Source of the DNA: Bradyrhizobium sp. RD5-C2
GTDB lineage: Bacteria > Pseudomonadota > Alphaproteobacteria > Rhizobiales > Xanthobacteraceae
Direction: 5' to 3'
DNA length: 64,000 bases
Assembly (NCBI RefSeq): GCF_019972155.1
Contig: NZ_BOVL01000010.1
Span: 277,985 to 341,984, forward strand
Positions 32,613 to 42,415 of this stretch are shown piece by piece. Position numbers and translations under genes: made by a program. The notes below the pieces were generated by a model that did no database searches, had not been told where the DNA came from, and saw only the letters and a list, made by a program, of their open reading frames with translations. Each line of letters opens with the position of its first letter. Position 1 is the stretch's first letter.

Positions 32613-33643
32613 CCACGCTCGCCAAGGTTCCGGTCACCGTCGTGACCGGCTTTCTCGGGTCCGGCAAGACGACGCTGATCCAGCATCTGATCCGCAATGC
32701 CAACGGCAAGAAGCTCGCGGTACTGGTGAACGAGTTCGGCAGCGAAGGCGTCGACGGCGACATCCTGAAGTCGTGCGCTGACGCCAATTGCCCGACCGAG
32801 AACATCGTCGAGCTCGCCAATGGCTGCATCTGCTGCACCGTCGCCGACGATTTCATCCCGGCGATGGAGCAATTGCTCGCACGCCCTGTGCGGCCCGATC
32901 ACATCGTGATCGAGACATCGGGCCTCGCGCTGCCGAAGCCGCTGCTGAAAGCGTTCGACTGGCCCGAGATCCGCTCGCGGATCACGGTCGATGGCGTGAT
33001 TGCGCTGGCCGATGCCGAGGCCGTTGCGGCGGGCCGGTTTGCGCCTGATCCCGCCGCGGTGGATGCACAGCGGGCGGCCGACGACAATCTCGATCATGAG
33101 ACGCCGCTGTCGGAGGTGTTCGAGGACCAGATCGCCTGCGCCGATATCGTACTGCTGACCAAGGCCGATCTCGCCGGAGCGGAGGGGATCAAAGCGGCTA
33201 AAGAGCTGATCGCGGCCGAGATGCCGCGCGAGGTGCCGATGTTGCCCATCGTCGACGGCGCGATCGATGCCCGCGTGATCCTGGGCCTTGAGGCTGCGGC
33301 GGAGGATGACCTCGCGTCGCGGCCGTCCCACCATGACGGCGAGGACGAGCACGAGCACAACGACTTCAACTCCGTCGTGATCGATCTTCCGGAAATCGCG
33401 GATGTCGATGCGCTGATCGCGTCGATCAAGGGGCTGGCGCGCGAGCAGAACGTGCTGCGTGCCAAGGGCTACATCGCGGTCGAAGGCAAGCCGATGCGGC
33501 TATTGGTGCAATCGGTCGGCGAGCGGGTGAGGCATCAGTTCGACATGCCCTGGGGCGTGCGGGCGAGACAATCAAAGCTCGTCGTGATCGGCGAACACGG
33601 CGATATCGATGAAGCCGCGATCAGGGCACGACTAGGTGTCTGA
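32609..33643 (+). CDS. cobW: CobW, G3E-family GTPase / metallochaperone
   Basis: 344 residues. P-loop TGFLGSGKTTLI, the CxCC metal motif in ANGCICCTVADDF, the IETSGLALPKP segment, TKADLAGA (G4-like), and a His/Asp/Glu-rich stretch SHHDGEDEHEHND at about 240-252. CobW is thought to deliver Co(II) for corrin insertion; it sits directly before the chelatase cobN, whose ATG overlaps its stop. Confidence 0.94.
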   Translation: MTTLAKVPVTVVTGFLGSGKTTLIQHLIRNANGKKLAVLVNEFGSEGVDGDILKSCADANCPTENIVELANGCICCTVADDFIPAMEQLLARPVRPDHIVIETSGLALPKPLLKAFDWPEIRSRITVDGVIALADAEAVAAGRFAPDPAAVDAQRAADDNLDHETPLSEVFEDQIACADIVLLTKADLAGAEGIKAAKELIAAEMPREVPMLPIVDGAIDARVILGLEAAAEDDLASRPSHHDGEDEHEHNDFNSVVIDLPEIADVDALIASIKGLAREQNVLRAKGYIAVEGKPMRLLVQSVGERVRHQFDMPWGVRARQSKLVVIGEHGDIDEAAIRARLGV

Positions 33644-36600
33644 TGCACGTCGTCTTCCGCGAGAGCCGCGGCCTTGAGGAGACCGCGACGCCAAGGGACC
33701 TCGGCCAGGATCCGGCCGATCTCGTGGTGTTGTCGTTTTCGGACAGCGATCTCGCTGCGTTCGCGGCCGGCTGGCGGCGGGGCCGTGCCGCATTGCCGTC
33801 GTTGCGGCTCGCCAATCTCGCCGAGCTGCGCCATCCGCTGTCGGTCGATACCTATATCGAGCGGACCTTGTCGCATGCGCGCGGCATCCTGGTGCGGCTG
33901 ATCGGCGGCGAACCCTATTGGTCATACGGCCTGGCCGCAGTGCATCGGCTGGCGAAGGAGCGCGGCATCGCCCTGGTCGTGCTGCCGGCGGATGGCCGCG
34001 ACGATTTGCGGCTGGATGAATTCTCGACCTTGCCGGTCTCGACGCTGCGCCGCCTGAAGGTGCTGTGCGACAAGGGCGGCCCGGTTGCCGCGCAGGCCGT
34101 GATCGCGCAACTGGCGCTGGCGTCCGGGCTCTACGCCGGGCCTGTCGTCGGTGAGATCGATCTTCCCGAGATCGGCGTCTACGATTCAAGGCGAGGCGCC
34201 GTGGCGGCGCTGCCAGCTTCGGATGGCCGGCCGCGGGCTCTCGTGACCTTCTATCGCTCCTATCTGGTGGCCGGCGACACCGCGCCGGTCGATGCGCTGA
34301 TCGATGCGTTACGCGAAAAGGGATTCGATGCCCACGGCGTGTTCGTCACCTCGCTGAAGGCGGCGGGCGTGGCCGATTGGATGCGCGCTCAATTCGCGCA
34401 ATGCCCGCCGGCCGCCATCGTCAATGCGACCGCGTTCTCCGCGGCCGGCGATGACGGCACGACGCCGTTCGACGCCACCTCGTGTCCGGTGTTCCAGGTC
34501 GCGTTGTCGACGGCGCGGCGGGAGGATTGGGACTTGTCGCTGCGCGGCCTGTCGCCCGGCGATCTCGCGATGCATGTGGTGTTGCCGGAGGTCGACGGTC
34601 GCCTGTTCGCGGGCGTCGTGAGTTTCAAGCAACCGGGCGATCGCGATCCCGATCTGCAATTCGCGCATCTTGCGCATCGGCCGGATGCCGAACGCGTCGC
34701 TGCGATCGTTGCGCGCGTCACGGCCTGGCATCGGCTTGCCGGCAGGCCGGCGCAGGACAAGCAGGTCGCGCTCGTGCTCTCGAACTATCCGGGGCGCCCG
34801 CACCAGATCGCGCACGCGGTCGGCCTCGATGCACTTGCCTCGGTTGAGACGCTGCTGGCCGATCTCGCGGCTGCAGGCTTTGATCTTGAGCCGGTGGAGT
34901 CGCTGGGGCTCGTGCTGCTGCACCGGAGGCTGACATGGGACGTTGCCGAATATCGCGCACTGGTCTCCAGCCTCCCGCAGCCGCTCCAGGACGATCTTGC
35001 GCGCGCATGGGGTGCGCCGGAGGCTGATCCCGAATGCCGTGACGGCGCATTTCATTTCGCGGCGATCCGGAGTGGCAAGTCGATCATCGCGGTTCAGCCG
35101 GAGCGCGGTGATGTCGGTCAGCGTGATGCCGACTATCACGATCTCTCGCGCACGCCGCGCCATGCCTATGTTGCGTTCCATCTGTGGCTCAGGCAGCAAG
35201 GCATCGATGCCGTCGTCCACATGGGCGCGCATGGAACGCTGGAATGGCTGCCCGGCAAATCGGTTGCGCTGTCATCCGCGTGCTGGCCGGAGGCGCTGAT
35301 CGGCGATCTGCCCGTCGTCTATCCCTTCATCGTCAACGACCCCGGCGAGGCCGCGCAGGCCAAGCGCCGGATCGGCGCCGTGACGATCGGCCATCTGCCG
35401 CCGCCGCTCGCGCAGGCGGCGGTACCGGAGGGCTTGCGTAATCTCGAACGATTGCTCGATGAGTATTCGACCGCGGACGGTCTCGATCCGGCGCGGCGGC
35501 AGCGCCTGATTGCGGCGATCCGCGAGGAAGCGCGCATCGCCGGGCTGGAGGACGATCTCGGTCTCGCGGCGTCAGTCTCCGCGGCCGAGGCCATTCCGCA
35601 GATCGATCGCTTTGTATGCGATCTCAAGGAAAGCCAGTTCGGCGACGGCCTGCATGTGTTCGGGCAGGGCACTTGCGGCGAGGCGGAGCGGGCGGCGTTG
35701 CGCGATGCGCTCGCAGGCCGGCGTGTTGCGCCGGGGCCGTCGGGCTCGCCCTATCGCGGGCGCAGAGATGTGCTGCCGACCGGACGCAATCTGTTTGCGG
35801 TCGATCCGCGCGCGGTGCCGACGCCGTCGGCGCATGCGCAAGGCGTGAAGCTCGCCGAGGAGCTGCTGCGCCGTCATTTGCAGGATCACGGTGACTGGCC
35901 GAAAGGGTTGGTCGTCGATCTCTGGGGCTCCTCGACGATGCGCACCGCCGGCGAGGATTTTGCGATGGCGCTGCATCTCGCCGGCATCGCGCCGCGCTGG
36001 GATCATGGATCGGGCCGGGTGTCGGGCTACGACATCATCGCGCCGGCGGAGCTCGGCCGGCCGCGGATCGACGTGACGCTGCGCGTGTCGGGGCTGTTCC
36101 GCGACGTCTTCTCCGGGCTTGCGCAGTTGTTCGAAGCTGCGGCGGAGGCATTGTCCGAGCGCAGCGATGAGGATGACGAGAATCCTTACCGGCAACGCAT
36201 CTCGCGCGTGTTCGGGCCTCGCCCCGGACATTATGGCGCCGGGATCGCGTCTGTCCTTGACGTTTTCACACAGGAGGCGCGCGACGCGGCCGGCGAAGCG
36301 TGGCTGTCGGCATCGTCCTGGGCCTTTGCATCGGACGGCGAGATCCGGCCCGACCGCGCCGGCATCGAAGCGCGGCTCGCCGCGGCCGACAGCTTCGTGC
36401 ATACCCAGGATTTGCCGGAGACCGATCTGCTGCTCGCAGCGGACTATGCCGCGCATGAGGCCGGCATCGCCGCGGCGGCGCGGCGGCTCGGCGCAAAGGT
36501 CCCGTCGCTCTATCACCTCGATGCAACGCGGCCGGATCAACCGCAGGCCCGCTCGTTGACCGAGGAAATCTCGCGGGTGGTGCGGGCGCGCGCGGCCAAT

Positions 36601-36891
36601 CCCGCATGGATCGCCGGCATGATGCGCCATGGCTTCCGTGGCGCCGCCGAAATATCGGCAACGCTGGAGCACATGGCGGCGTTCGCGCATCTCGCCGGTG
36701 CGGTGCCGCCGCATCTGTTCGACCTCTATTACGACGCGACGCTTGGCAATGACGATGTCCGCGCCTTCATGGCGCGCGAGAATCCGGCGGCGCTGGCTGC
36801 GATCGAAACCTGCTTCACCCGGCTGCATGACGCGTCGCTCTGGCAGACGCGGCGTAATTCGATTGCGGCAGCGTTGCAGGAGGTCTCATGA
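33643..36891 (+). CDS. cobN: Cobaltochelatase large subunit CobN
   Basis: 1082 residues, somewhat shorter than the P. denitrificans protein. CobN/magnesium-chelatase H signatures: VHMGAHGTLEWLPGKSVALS, LPVVYPFIVNDPGEAAQAKR, PTGRNLFAVDPRAVPTPSAH, VDLWGSSTMRTAGEDFAMAL, RPRIDVTLRVSGLFRDVF. It inserts cobalt into hydrogenobyrinic a,c-diamide together with CobS and CobT, neither of which is encoded in this window. The start overlaps the cobW stop. Confidence 0.95.
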   Translation: MHVVFRESRGLEETATPRDLGQDPADLVVLSFSDSDLAAFAAGWRRGRAALPSLRLANLAELRHPLSVDTYIERTLSHARGILVRLIGGEPYWSYGLAAVHRLAKERGIALVVLPADGRDDLRLDEFSTLPVSTLRRLKVLCDKGGPVAAQAVIAQLALASGLYAGPVVGEIDLPEIGVYDSRRGAVAALPASDGRPRALVTFYRSYLVAGDTAPVDALIDALREKGFDAHGVFVTSLKAAGVADWMRAQFAQCPPAAIVNATAFSAAGDDGTTPFDATSCPVFQVALSTARREDWDLSLRGLSPGDLAMHVVLPEVDGRLFAGVVSFKQPGDRDPDLQFAHLAHRPDAERVAAIVARVTAWHRLAGRPAQDKQVALVLSNYPGRPHQIAHAVGLDALASVETLLADLAAAGFDLEPVESLGLVLLHRRLTWDVAEYRALVSSLPQPLQDDLARAWGAPEADPECRDGAFHFAAIRSGKSIIAVQPERGDVGQRDADYHDLSRTPRHAYVAFHLWLRQQGIDAVVHMGAHGTLEWLPGKSVALSSACWPEALIGDLPVVYPFIVNDPGEAAQAKRRIGAVTIGHLPPPLAQAAVPEGLRNLERLLDEYSTADGLDPARRQRLIAAIREEARIAGLEDDLGLAASVSAAEAIPQIDRFVCDLKESQFGDGLHVFGQGTCGEAERAALRDALAGRRVAPGPSGSPYRGRRDVLPTGRNLFAVDPRAVPTPSAHAQGVKLAEELLRRHLQDHGDWPKGLVVDLWGSSTMRTAGEDFAMALHLAGIAPRWDHGSGRVSGYDIIAPAELGRPRIDVTLRVSGLFRDVFSGLAQLFEAAAEALSERSDEDDENPYRQRISRVFGPRPGHYGAGIASVLDVFTQEARDAAGEAWLSASSWAFASDGEIRPDRAGIEARLAAADSFVHTQDLPETDLLLAADYAAHEAGIAAAARRLGAKVPSLYHLDATRPDQPQARSLTEEISRVVRARAANPAWIAGMMRHGFRGAAEISATLEHMAAFAHLAGAVPPHLFDLYYDATLGNDDVRAFMARENPAALAAIETCFTRLHDASLWQTRRNSIAAALQEVS

Positions 36892-38051
36892 GCGCCATCG
36901 CGATCAAGGGCTGGTGTCCCGGCGCGCTGCGGCCGATGCAGTCGGGCGATGGCCTCGTGGTGCGCATCCGCCCGCGCGGCGGGCGGTTGGATGCGGCGCA
37001 GGCGGCGGGAATTGCCGATCTCGCTGCGCGATACGGCAACGGCTTGATCGATCTGACCAGCCGCGCCAATCTCCAGATCCGCGGCGTCGGCGATGAAGGT
37101 TATCCGGCCTTGATCGATGGGCTCGCCGAACTCGCGTTGCTGGACCAGGATTCGGATACCGAGGCGCAGCGCAACATTCTGGTGACGCCGTTCTGGACGC
37201 CCGATGCCGACACGCGTTCGCTCGCGGCCGAGCTTGAGCAGGCGCTCGCCGGCGCGTCGCTCGATCTTCCGACCAAGTTCGGTTTCGCAATCGATGACGG
37301 CAACGAGCGGGTCTTGGTTGGCGCGTCTGCCGATATCAGGATCGAGCGCGATCGCAACCGAGGACTTCTAGTGCGTGCCGATGGCACGCGGCGCGGCCGC
37401 TCTGTCTCGCGCGGAGAGGCGGTGGATATCGCGCTGGCGTTGGCCGAATGGTACGTCGCCTCCGGCGGAGCCAAGGGTGAGAAGCGACGGATGGCGGCTC
37501 ATCTCGCTGGCGGCGCGAGCTTGCCGCAGTCGCTTAGCGGTGATGCGGAGCCCGCGGCCCGATCGCCGGACCCTGTGCCCGGCCTCTATCCGACTGGTGC
37601 GATGGTTGGCGTAACCTTCGGACAACTGACGCAGCAAGCGCTCGGTTATCTCGCCGGGTGCGGGCCGGCTCTCCGCATGACGCCGTGGCGGATGGTGCTG
37701 GTTGAGGGGATGCATGAGATGCCCCGTGGGGCGGACTTGGTCACTGATCCCTATGATCCGGCGCTCCGCGTGATTGCATGCAGCGGCGCACCGCGTTGTC
37801 GTGAGGCGCATGCCGATACGCGCGCATTGGCATCGGCGCTTGCGTCGTTTATCCCGGCCGATGCCCGGCTTCACGTGTCCGGCTGCGCCAAGGGCTGCGC
37901 CCAGTCCGGTTCTGCTGACGTCACCCTGGTTGCGTCAGGCGAGGGCTTTGACCTGATCCGTCGCGGCACGACGCGGGATGCGCCGGTCCTGCGCGGGCTG
38001 ACCTGTTCGTACCTACTCGCAAATCCCTCCGCGCTGATGGGAGGCCGCTGA
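36888..38051 (+). CDS. cobG: Precorrin-3B synthase CobG
   Basis: 387 residues of the nitrite/sulfite reductase-like fold. GNGLIDLTSRANLQIRGV is the ferredoxin-like half motif; CSGAPRC and CAKGCAQ supply the four cysteines for a [4Fe-4S] cluster. It uses O2 to hydroxylate and ring-contract precorrin-3A, which marks the aerobic pathway. Overlaps cobN by four bases. Confidence 0.93.
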   Translation: MSAIAIKGWCPGALRPMQSGDGLVVRIRPRGGRLDAAQAAGIADLAARYGNGLIDLTSRANLQIRGVGDEGYPALIDGLAELALLDQDSDTEAQRNILVTPFWTPDADTRSLAAELEQALAGASLDLPTKFGFAIDDGNERVLVGASADIRIERDRNRGLLVRADGTRRGRSVSRGEAVDIALALAEWYVASGGAKGEKRRMAAHLAGGASLPQSLSGDAEPAARSPDPVPGLYPTGAMVGVTFGQLTQQALGYLAGCGPALRMTPWRMVLVEGMHEMPRGADLVTDPYDPALRVIACSGAPRCREAHADTRALASALASFIPADARLHVSGCAKGCAQSGSADVTLVASGEGFDLIRRGTTRDAPVLRGLTCSYLLANPSALMGGR

Positions 38052-38680
38052 TGCCGCATGTCTATGAGACTGATGGAGCGGCGATCTATCGTCAGTCCTT
38101 TGCCACCATCCGGTCCGAGGCCGACCTTGCGCGCTTTACATCAGACGAGGAACCGGTGGTTGTGCGCATGATCCATGCCGCGGGGATGGTGGGTCTGGAA
38201 GCGCATGTCCGCTTCACATCCGGCATGGCCGCGCGCGCGCGTACCGCCTTGCAGAACGGCGCGCCGATCCTCTGCGATGCGCGCATGGTGTCGGAGGGCA
38301 TCACGCGCGCGCGGCTGCCGGCCGGCAACGCCGTGATCTGCACGCTCGGCGATGTCAGGATTCCGGCACTCGCGCAGTCGATGCACAACACGCGCTCGGC
38401 GGCGGCACTCGAGCTGTGGCGGCCACATCTGGCCGGCGCGATCGTTGCGATCGGCAATGCGCCGACGGCGCTGTTTCATCTGCTCAACATGCTGGAGAAT
38501 TCCGACTGTCCGCGACCGGCGGCGATCATCGGCTGTCCGGTCGGCTTCGTCGGAGCGGCCGAGTCCAAGGCGGCCTTGATGGCCGCGCCGCCGGTACCGG
38601 CGCTGACGGTCGAGGGACGTCTCGGTGGGTCGGCGATCACGGTCGCCGCCGTCAATGCGCTGGCGAGCCGGAGCGAATAG
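38051..38680 (+). CDS. cobH: Precorrin-8X methylmutase CobH
   Basis: 209 residues. RMIHAAGMVGLEAHVRFTSG contains the catalytic His region, then ARMVSEGITRARLPAGNAVI, GNAPTALFHLLNMLE and IIGCPVGFVGAAESKAAL. It moves the C11 methyl to C12 to form hydrogenobyrinate. Start overlaps the cobG stop by one base (TGATG). Confidence 0.95.
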   Translation: MPHVYETDGAAIYRQSFATIRSEADLARFTSDEEPVVVRMIHAAGMVGLEAHVRFTSGMAARARTALQNGAPILCDARMVSEGITRARLPAGNAVICTLGDVRIPALAQSMHNTRSAAALELWRPHLAGAIVAIGNAPTALFHLLNMLENSDCPRPAAIIGCPVGFVGAAESKAALMAAPPVPALTVEGRLGGSAITVAAVNALASRSE

Positions 38681-38682
38681 CG

Positions 38683-39414
38683 ATGGGACGCATCATCTGC
38701 TGCGGGCTTGGCCCAGGCGATCCGGACCTGATGAGCGTGCGTTCCGACCGGACGGTGCGCGCGGCGAAGCATGTCGCCTATTTTCGCAAGAAGGGGCAGC
38801 TCGGACAGGCGCGGCGCATCGTCGAAGGCATGCTCGCCGCCGGCGTCAGCGAATATCCGATGGAGTATCCGGTCACCACGGAGATCAGTTTCGACAGTCC
38901 GGACTATGCGCGGCTGCTGGCGGGCTTCTACGACGAATGGACCGAGCGCCTGGCGCGGCTTGCGCGCGCGGTCGACATCGTCGTGCTCTGCGAGGGCGAT
39001 CCCTATTTCTATGGCTCGTTCATGCACCTGCATGCGCGCTTGCAAGGTCGTGTCGAGATCGAGGTGATTGCCGGTATTCCCGGCATGGTCGGTTGCTGGA
39101 ATGCGGTCGGCCAGCCGATCGCGCTTGCCGACGATGTGACCACCGTGCTGATGGGCACGTTGCCGGAGGCTGAGCTCGAACAGCGGATGCGCAGCTCCGA
39201 CGCGCTGGTCGTCATGAAGACCGGCCGCAACTTGACGAAGATCCGCCGCGCGCTCGCCTCCGCGGGCCGCCTCGACGATGCGTGGCTCGTCGAACGCGGC
39301 ACCATGCCCGATCAGCGGGTCGCCCGGCTCGCCGACCTCGCTGAGGCGGACTGTCCGTATTTTGCGATCGTGCTGGTGCACGGGCAGGGGCGGCGCAGGG
39401 AGGCCGCGCAATGA
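38683..39414 (+). CDS. cobI: Precorrin-2 C20-methyltransferase CobI
   Basis: 243 residues, tetrapyrrole methyltransferase fold: CCGLGPGDPDLMSVRSDRTV, LCEGDPYFYGSFMHLH, VEIEVIAGIPGMVGCWNAVG. It makes precorrin-3A from precorrin-2 using S-adenosylmethionine. Two bases separate it from cobH and its end overlaps cobJ. Confidence 0.94.
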   Translation: MGRIICCGLGPGDPDLMSVRSDRTVRAAKHVAYFRKKGQLGQARRIVEGMLAAGVSEYPMEYPVTTEISFDSPDYARLLAGFYDEWTERLARLARAVDIVVLCEGDPYFYGSFMHLHARLQGRVEIEVIAGIPGMVGCWNAVGQPIALADDVTTVLMGTLPEAELEQRMRSSDALVVMKTGRNLTKIRRALASAGRLDDAWLVERGTMPDQRVARLADLAEADCPYFAIVLVHGQGRRREAAQ

Positions 39415-40145
39415 CCGGCACGTTGACCATCGCGGGACTGGGGCCGGGTGACGAGGCGCTGATCACGCCGGAGGTCTCCGCTGCACTCGCAATGGCGACC
39501 GACATCGTCGGCTACGCGCCCTATGTGACCCGCGTGCAGCCGCGCGACGGGCTCACGCTGCATCCCTCGGATAATCGCGTGGAGCTACAGCGCGCCGCCG
39601 AGGCACTGCGGCTGGCGTCCGAAGGCCACCACGTCGTCGTCGTGTCTTCAGGCGATCCCGGTGTGTTCGCGATGGCGTCTGCCGTGTTCGAGGCGCTCGA
39701 CGACGCGCCGCAATGGCACGACCTGCCGATCCGCATTTTGCCCGGCGTGACCGCGATGCTGGCGGCAGCGGCAAGTGTTGGCGCGCCGCTCGGCCATGAT
39801 TTTTGCGCGATCAACCTGTCCGACAATCTCAAGCCATGGCCGCTGATCGAGCAGCGCCTGCGGCTCGCGGCCGAAGCCGACTTCGCGATCGCGATGTACA
39901 ATCCGCGCTCGGCGAGCCGCCCTCATGGCTTTGCGCGGACGCTCGAGATTTTGAAAGAGGCGGGCTGCGGCGAGCGCATCGTGATTTTCGCCCGCGCTGT
40001 CAGTACGCCCGAGCAGCGGATCGAGACCGTCGAACTGCGCGACGCCAAGCCCGAGATGGCCGATATGCGGACGCTTGTGATCGTCTGTAATTCGACGACG
40101 CGGCGGGTCGGCCGCTGGGTCTATGCGCCGAGGCAGGTCCGATGA
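39411..40145 (+). CDS. cobJ: Precorrin-3B C17-methyltransferase CobJ
   Basis: 244 residues. IAGLGPGDEALITPEVSAAL, VVVVSSGDPGVFAMASAVFE, ILPGVTAMLAAAASVGAPLG and FAIAMYNPRSASRPHGFART are typical CobJ/CbiH motifs. It methylates C17 with ring contraction. Last gene of the plus-strand run from the riboswitch; its 3' end overlaps convergent cobK by 25 bases. Confidence 0.94.
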   Translation: MTGTLTIAGLGPGDEALITPEVSAALAMATDIVGYAPYVTRVQPRDGLTLHPSDNRVELQRAAEALRLASEGHHVVVVSSGDPGVFAMASAVFEALDDAPQWHDLPIRILPGVTAMLAAAASVGAPLGHDFCAINLSDNLKPWPLIEQRLRLAAEADFAIAMYNPRSASRPHGFARTLEILKEAGCGERIVIFARAVSTPEQRIETVELRDAKPEMADMRTLVIVCNSTTRRVGRWVYAPRQVR

Positions 40146-40870
40146 CCGAGCCATTCCATCACCTCGCTCACACGTTCCACACGCGGCCGCTCGGGCAGCG
40201 GCGGCCGCGTGATCATGATGACGGGAAGGCCAAGCGTGCGGGCGGCATCGATCTTGGCGCGTGCGCCGGCCCCGCCAGAGTTGCGGGCGACGATCCATTC
40301 GATAGAGCGCGCACGCATCATCTCCAGCTCGTTGTCGAGCGTGAATGGCCCGCGCGAGACGATGACGTCGGCACCGGGCAATGGCAGCCTCTCGTCGGGC
40401 GGGTCGACGAACCGCAACGTATAGGCATGCTGTGGCCGGCTGCCGAACGGCGCGACGTGCTGGCGGCCGATCGCGAGGAACACGTTGGCGCGGCCGTCCG
40501 GCAACGCCGCGACCGCCGAGACGACATCCGCGACCTCGATCCAGCGATCGCCGGATGTTCTATTCCAGGGCACGCGTTCGAGCGCGAGCAGCGGCGTTGC
40601 GGTTTGCGCGCAGGCGGCGATCGCGTTGCGGCTCATCTCGGCTGCGAAGGGATGTGTCGCGTCGATCACATGGGTTATGCCTTCGCGACGCAGATAGTCG
40701 GCAAGACCGCTGACGCCGCCGAAGCCGCCGATCCGGGTCGGCAGCGGTTGTTCGGCAGGAGCTGTGGTGCGCCCGCCGTAGGAATAGACCGCGTCGATGC
40801 CCGCGCGCGCGATCGTCGCGGCCAGCGAATTGGCGTCGGCCGTTCCGCCCAGGATCAGGGCGCGCATCAT
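40121..40870 (-). CDS. cobK: Precorrin-6A reductase CobK
   Basis: 249 residues. RALILGGTADANSLAATIAR, GITHVIDATHPFAAEMSRNA, VPWNRTSGDRWIEV and VSRGPFTLDNELEMM identify the CobK/CbiJ family, which uses NADPH to reduce precorrin-6A. It is the only minus-strand gene inside the cob run. Its start codon overlaps that of cobL on the other strand (CATG at 40868-40871), so the two promoters must lie inside the opposite coding regions. Confidence 0.93.
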   Translation of the reverse strand: MMRALILGGTADANSLAATIARAGIDAVYSYGGRTTAPAEQPLPTRIGGFGGVSGLADYLRREGITHVIDATHPFAAEMSRNAIAACAQTATPLLALERVPWNRTSGDRWIEVADVVSAVAALPDGRANVFLAIGRQHVAPFGSRPQHAYTLRFVDPPDERLPLPGADVIVSRGPFTLDNELEMMRARSIEWIVARNSGGAGARAKIDAARTLGLPVIMITRPPLPERPRVERVSEVMEWLGHRTCLGA

Positions 40871-42050
40871 GGGTAATCCCTGGTTGACCGTCATCGGTAT
40901 CGGCGAAGATGGCCTTGCCGGCCTCTCCGACGCAAGCCGAAAGGCGCTTGGTGAAGCCGAAACGGTGTTCGGCGGTGAACGGCATCTGGCGTTGGCTGGG
41001 ATCACCGGCCGCGGCCGCGTCTGGCCGGTGCCGTTCGATGCGGACATCGTGCTTGCATGCCGGGGGCGACCGACCGCGGTGCTCGCCTCGGGCGATCCGT
41101 TCTGGCATGGCGTCGGCGGCAGCCTTGTCGGGAAATTGCAGGCCGGCGAGTGGGTCGCGCATTCCGCGCCGTCGACATTCTCGCTGGCCGCCGCGCGTCT
41201 CGGCTGGCGTCTCGAGAATGTCGTCTGCCTCGGCCTTCATGCCGCACCGTTCGAACGGCTGCTGCCGCATCTGGTGCGCGATGCACGGATCATCTGCCTG
41301 GTGCGCGATGGCAGTGCGGCGTCCGATCTTGCGCAACGGCTCACCGAGCGCGGTTGGGGTTCGTCGGCGATGTGGACGCTTTCAGCGCTTGGCGGACCGC
41401 GTGAATCCATCACGCAGCATCGGGCCGACGGCTATGCCGGCGATTCCGGCGACAGTCTGGTCACCGTTGCGCTGGAGGCGGCGGGATCGCAGGGGATCGC
41501 GCGCAGCTCGGGTCTTCCCGACGCACTCTTCATGCATGACGGGCAATTGACCAAGCGGCCGGTCCGCGCGCTGGCGCTGTCGGCGCTTTCGCCACGGCCT
41601 GGTGAGAGGCTGTGGGATGTCGGCGCCGGCTCGGGCTCGATCTCGATCGAATGGGCGCTCTGCGGCGGGACGGCGATCGCCGCCGAGGCCCGCAGCGAAC
41701 GAGCCGCCAACATCCGCGGCAATGCGGCAAGCTTCGGCTTAACCCACCGGATCACCGTCATCGAAGGCGATGCGCCCGGCGTCCTGTCGAACCTCGAAGC
41801 GCCTGATGCCGTGTTCATCGGTGGCGGCCTCGATGCTGATATGTTCGATGCCATCTGGTCGCGCATCGCGCCGGGAACGCGGCTGGTCGCCCACGCAGTG
41901 ACCCTGGAAACCGAGGCGCTGCTGTCCGATCTGCATCAGCGCCACGGCGGCGAATTGATGCGAGTGGAGATCGCGCAGGCCGAGCCGTTGGGCCGCTATC
42001 GCTCCTGGAAGGCCGTGCGGCCGATCGTGCAATGGAGCGCGGTCCGATGA
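40869..42050 (+). CDS. cobL: Precorrin-6Y C5,15-methyltransferase (decarboxylating) CobL
   Basis: 393 residues in two domains. N-terminal tetrapyrrole methyltransferase (TVIGIGEDGLAGLSDASRKA, VLASGDPFWHGVGGSLV) and C-terminal CbiT-like SAM methyltransferase (GERLWDVGAGSGSISIEWAL, AVFIGGGLDADMFDAIW). It methylates C5 and C15 and removes the ring-C acetate carboxyl. Start at 40869 (MGNPWLTVIG); an upstream in-frame start at 40797 would run antisense into cobK. Confidence 0.94.
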   Translation: MGNPWLTVIGIGEDGLAGLSDASRKALGEAETVFGGERHLALAGITGRGRVWPVPFDADIVLACRGRPTAVLASGDPFWHGVGGSLVGKLQAGEWVAHSAPSTFSLAAARLGWRLENVVCLGLHAAPFERLLPHLVRDARIICLVRDGSAASDLAQRLTERGWGSSAMWTLSALGGPRESITQHRADGYAGDSGDSLVTVALEAAGSQGIARSSGLPDALFMHDGQLTKRPVRALALSALSPRPGERLWDVGAGSGSISIEWALCGGTAIAAEARSERAANIRGNAASFGLTHRITVIEGDAPGVLSNLEAPDAVFIGGGLDADMFDAIWSRIAPGTRLVAHAVTLETEALLSDLHQRHGGELMRVEIAQAEPLGRYRSWKAVRPIVQWSAVR

Positions 42051-42415
42051 AGGTCGCGGGTCTGGGGTTCAGGAGCAATGCCAGTGTCGCGTCCTTGCGC
42101 GAAGCCCTCGATGCGGCCGGCGGGCCCAACGGCCTTGCGGCGGTTGCGACGGTGAGCGACAAGGCCGGTGCGGTGGCATTGAAGGCGCTGGCCCAGCAAT
42201 TGGGATTGCCGATCCGGAGCATTCCCGCCGAAATGTTGGCTGAGATAGAAACCGTGACGCAATCCGAATTCGTCAAGGCCAGATTTCGGACGGGTTCGGT
42301 CGCGGAAGCTGCCGCGGTCGCGGCCGCCGGGCGCGGTGCGCGCCTGATTTCGGCGAGGGCCGTGTCGCAGGATCGGATGGCCACTGCGGCGATCGCGGAA
42401 GGAGACGGCGAATGA
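42047..42415 (+). CDS. cobE: CobE (CbiG C-terminal-like) cobalamin biosynthesis protein
   Basis: 122 residues. [20 protein letters not shown] and [18 protein letters not shown] followed by [20 protein letters not shown] match CobE and the CbiG C-terminal domain. It is coupled to both neighbours by four-base overlaps. Its exact chemical role in the aerobic pathway is not settled in the literature I recall. Confidence 0.88.
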   Translation: MKVAGLGFRSNASVASLREALDAAGGPNGLAAVATVSDKAGAVALKALAQQLGLPIRSIPAEMLAEIETVTQSEFVKARFRTGSVAEAAAVAAAGRGARLISARAVSQDRMATAAIAEGDGE

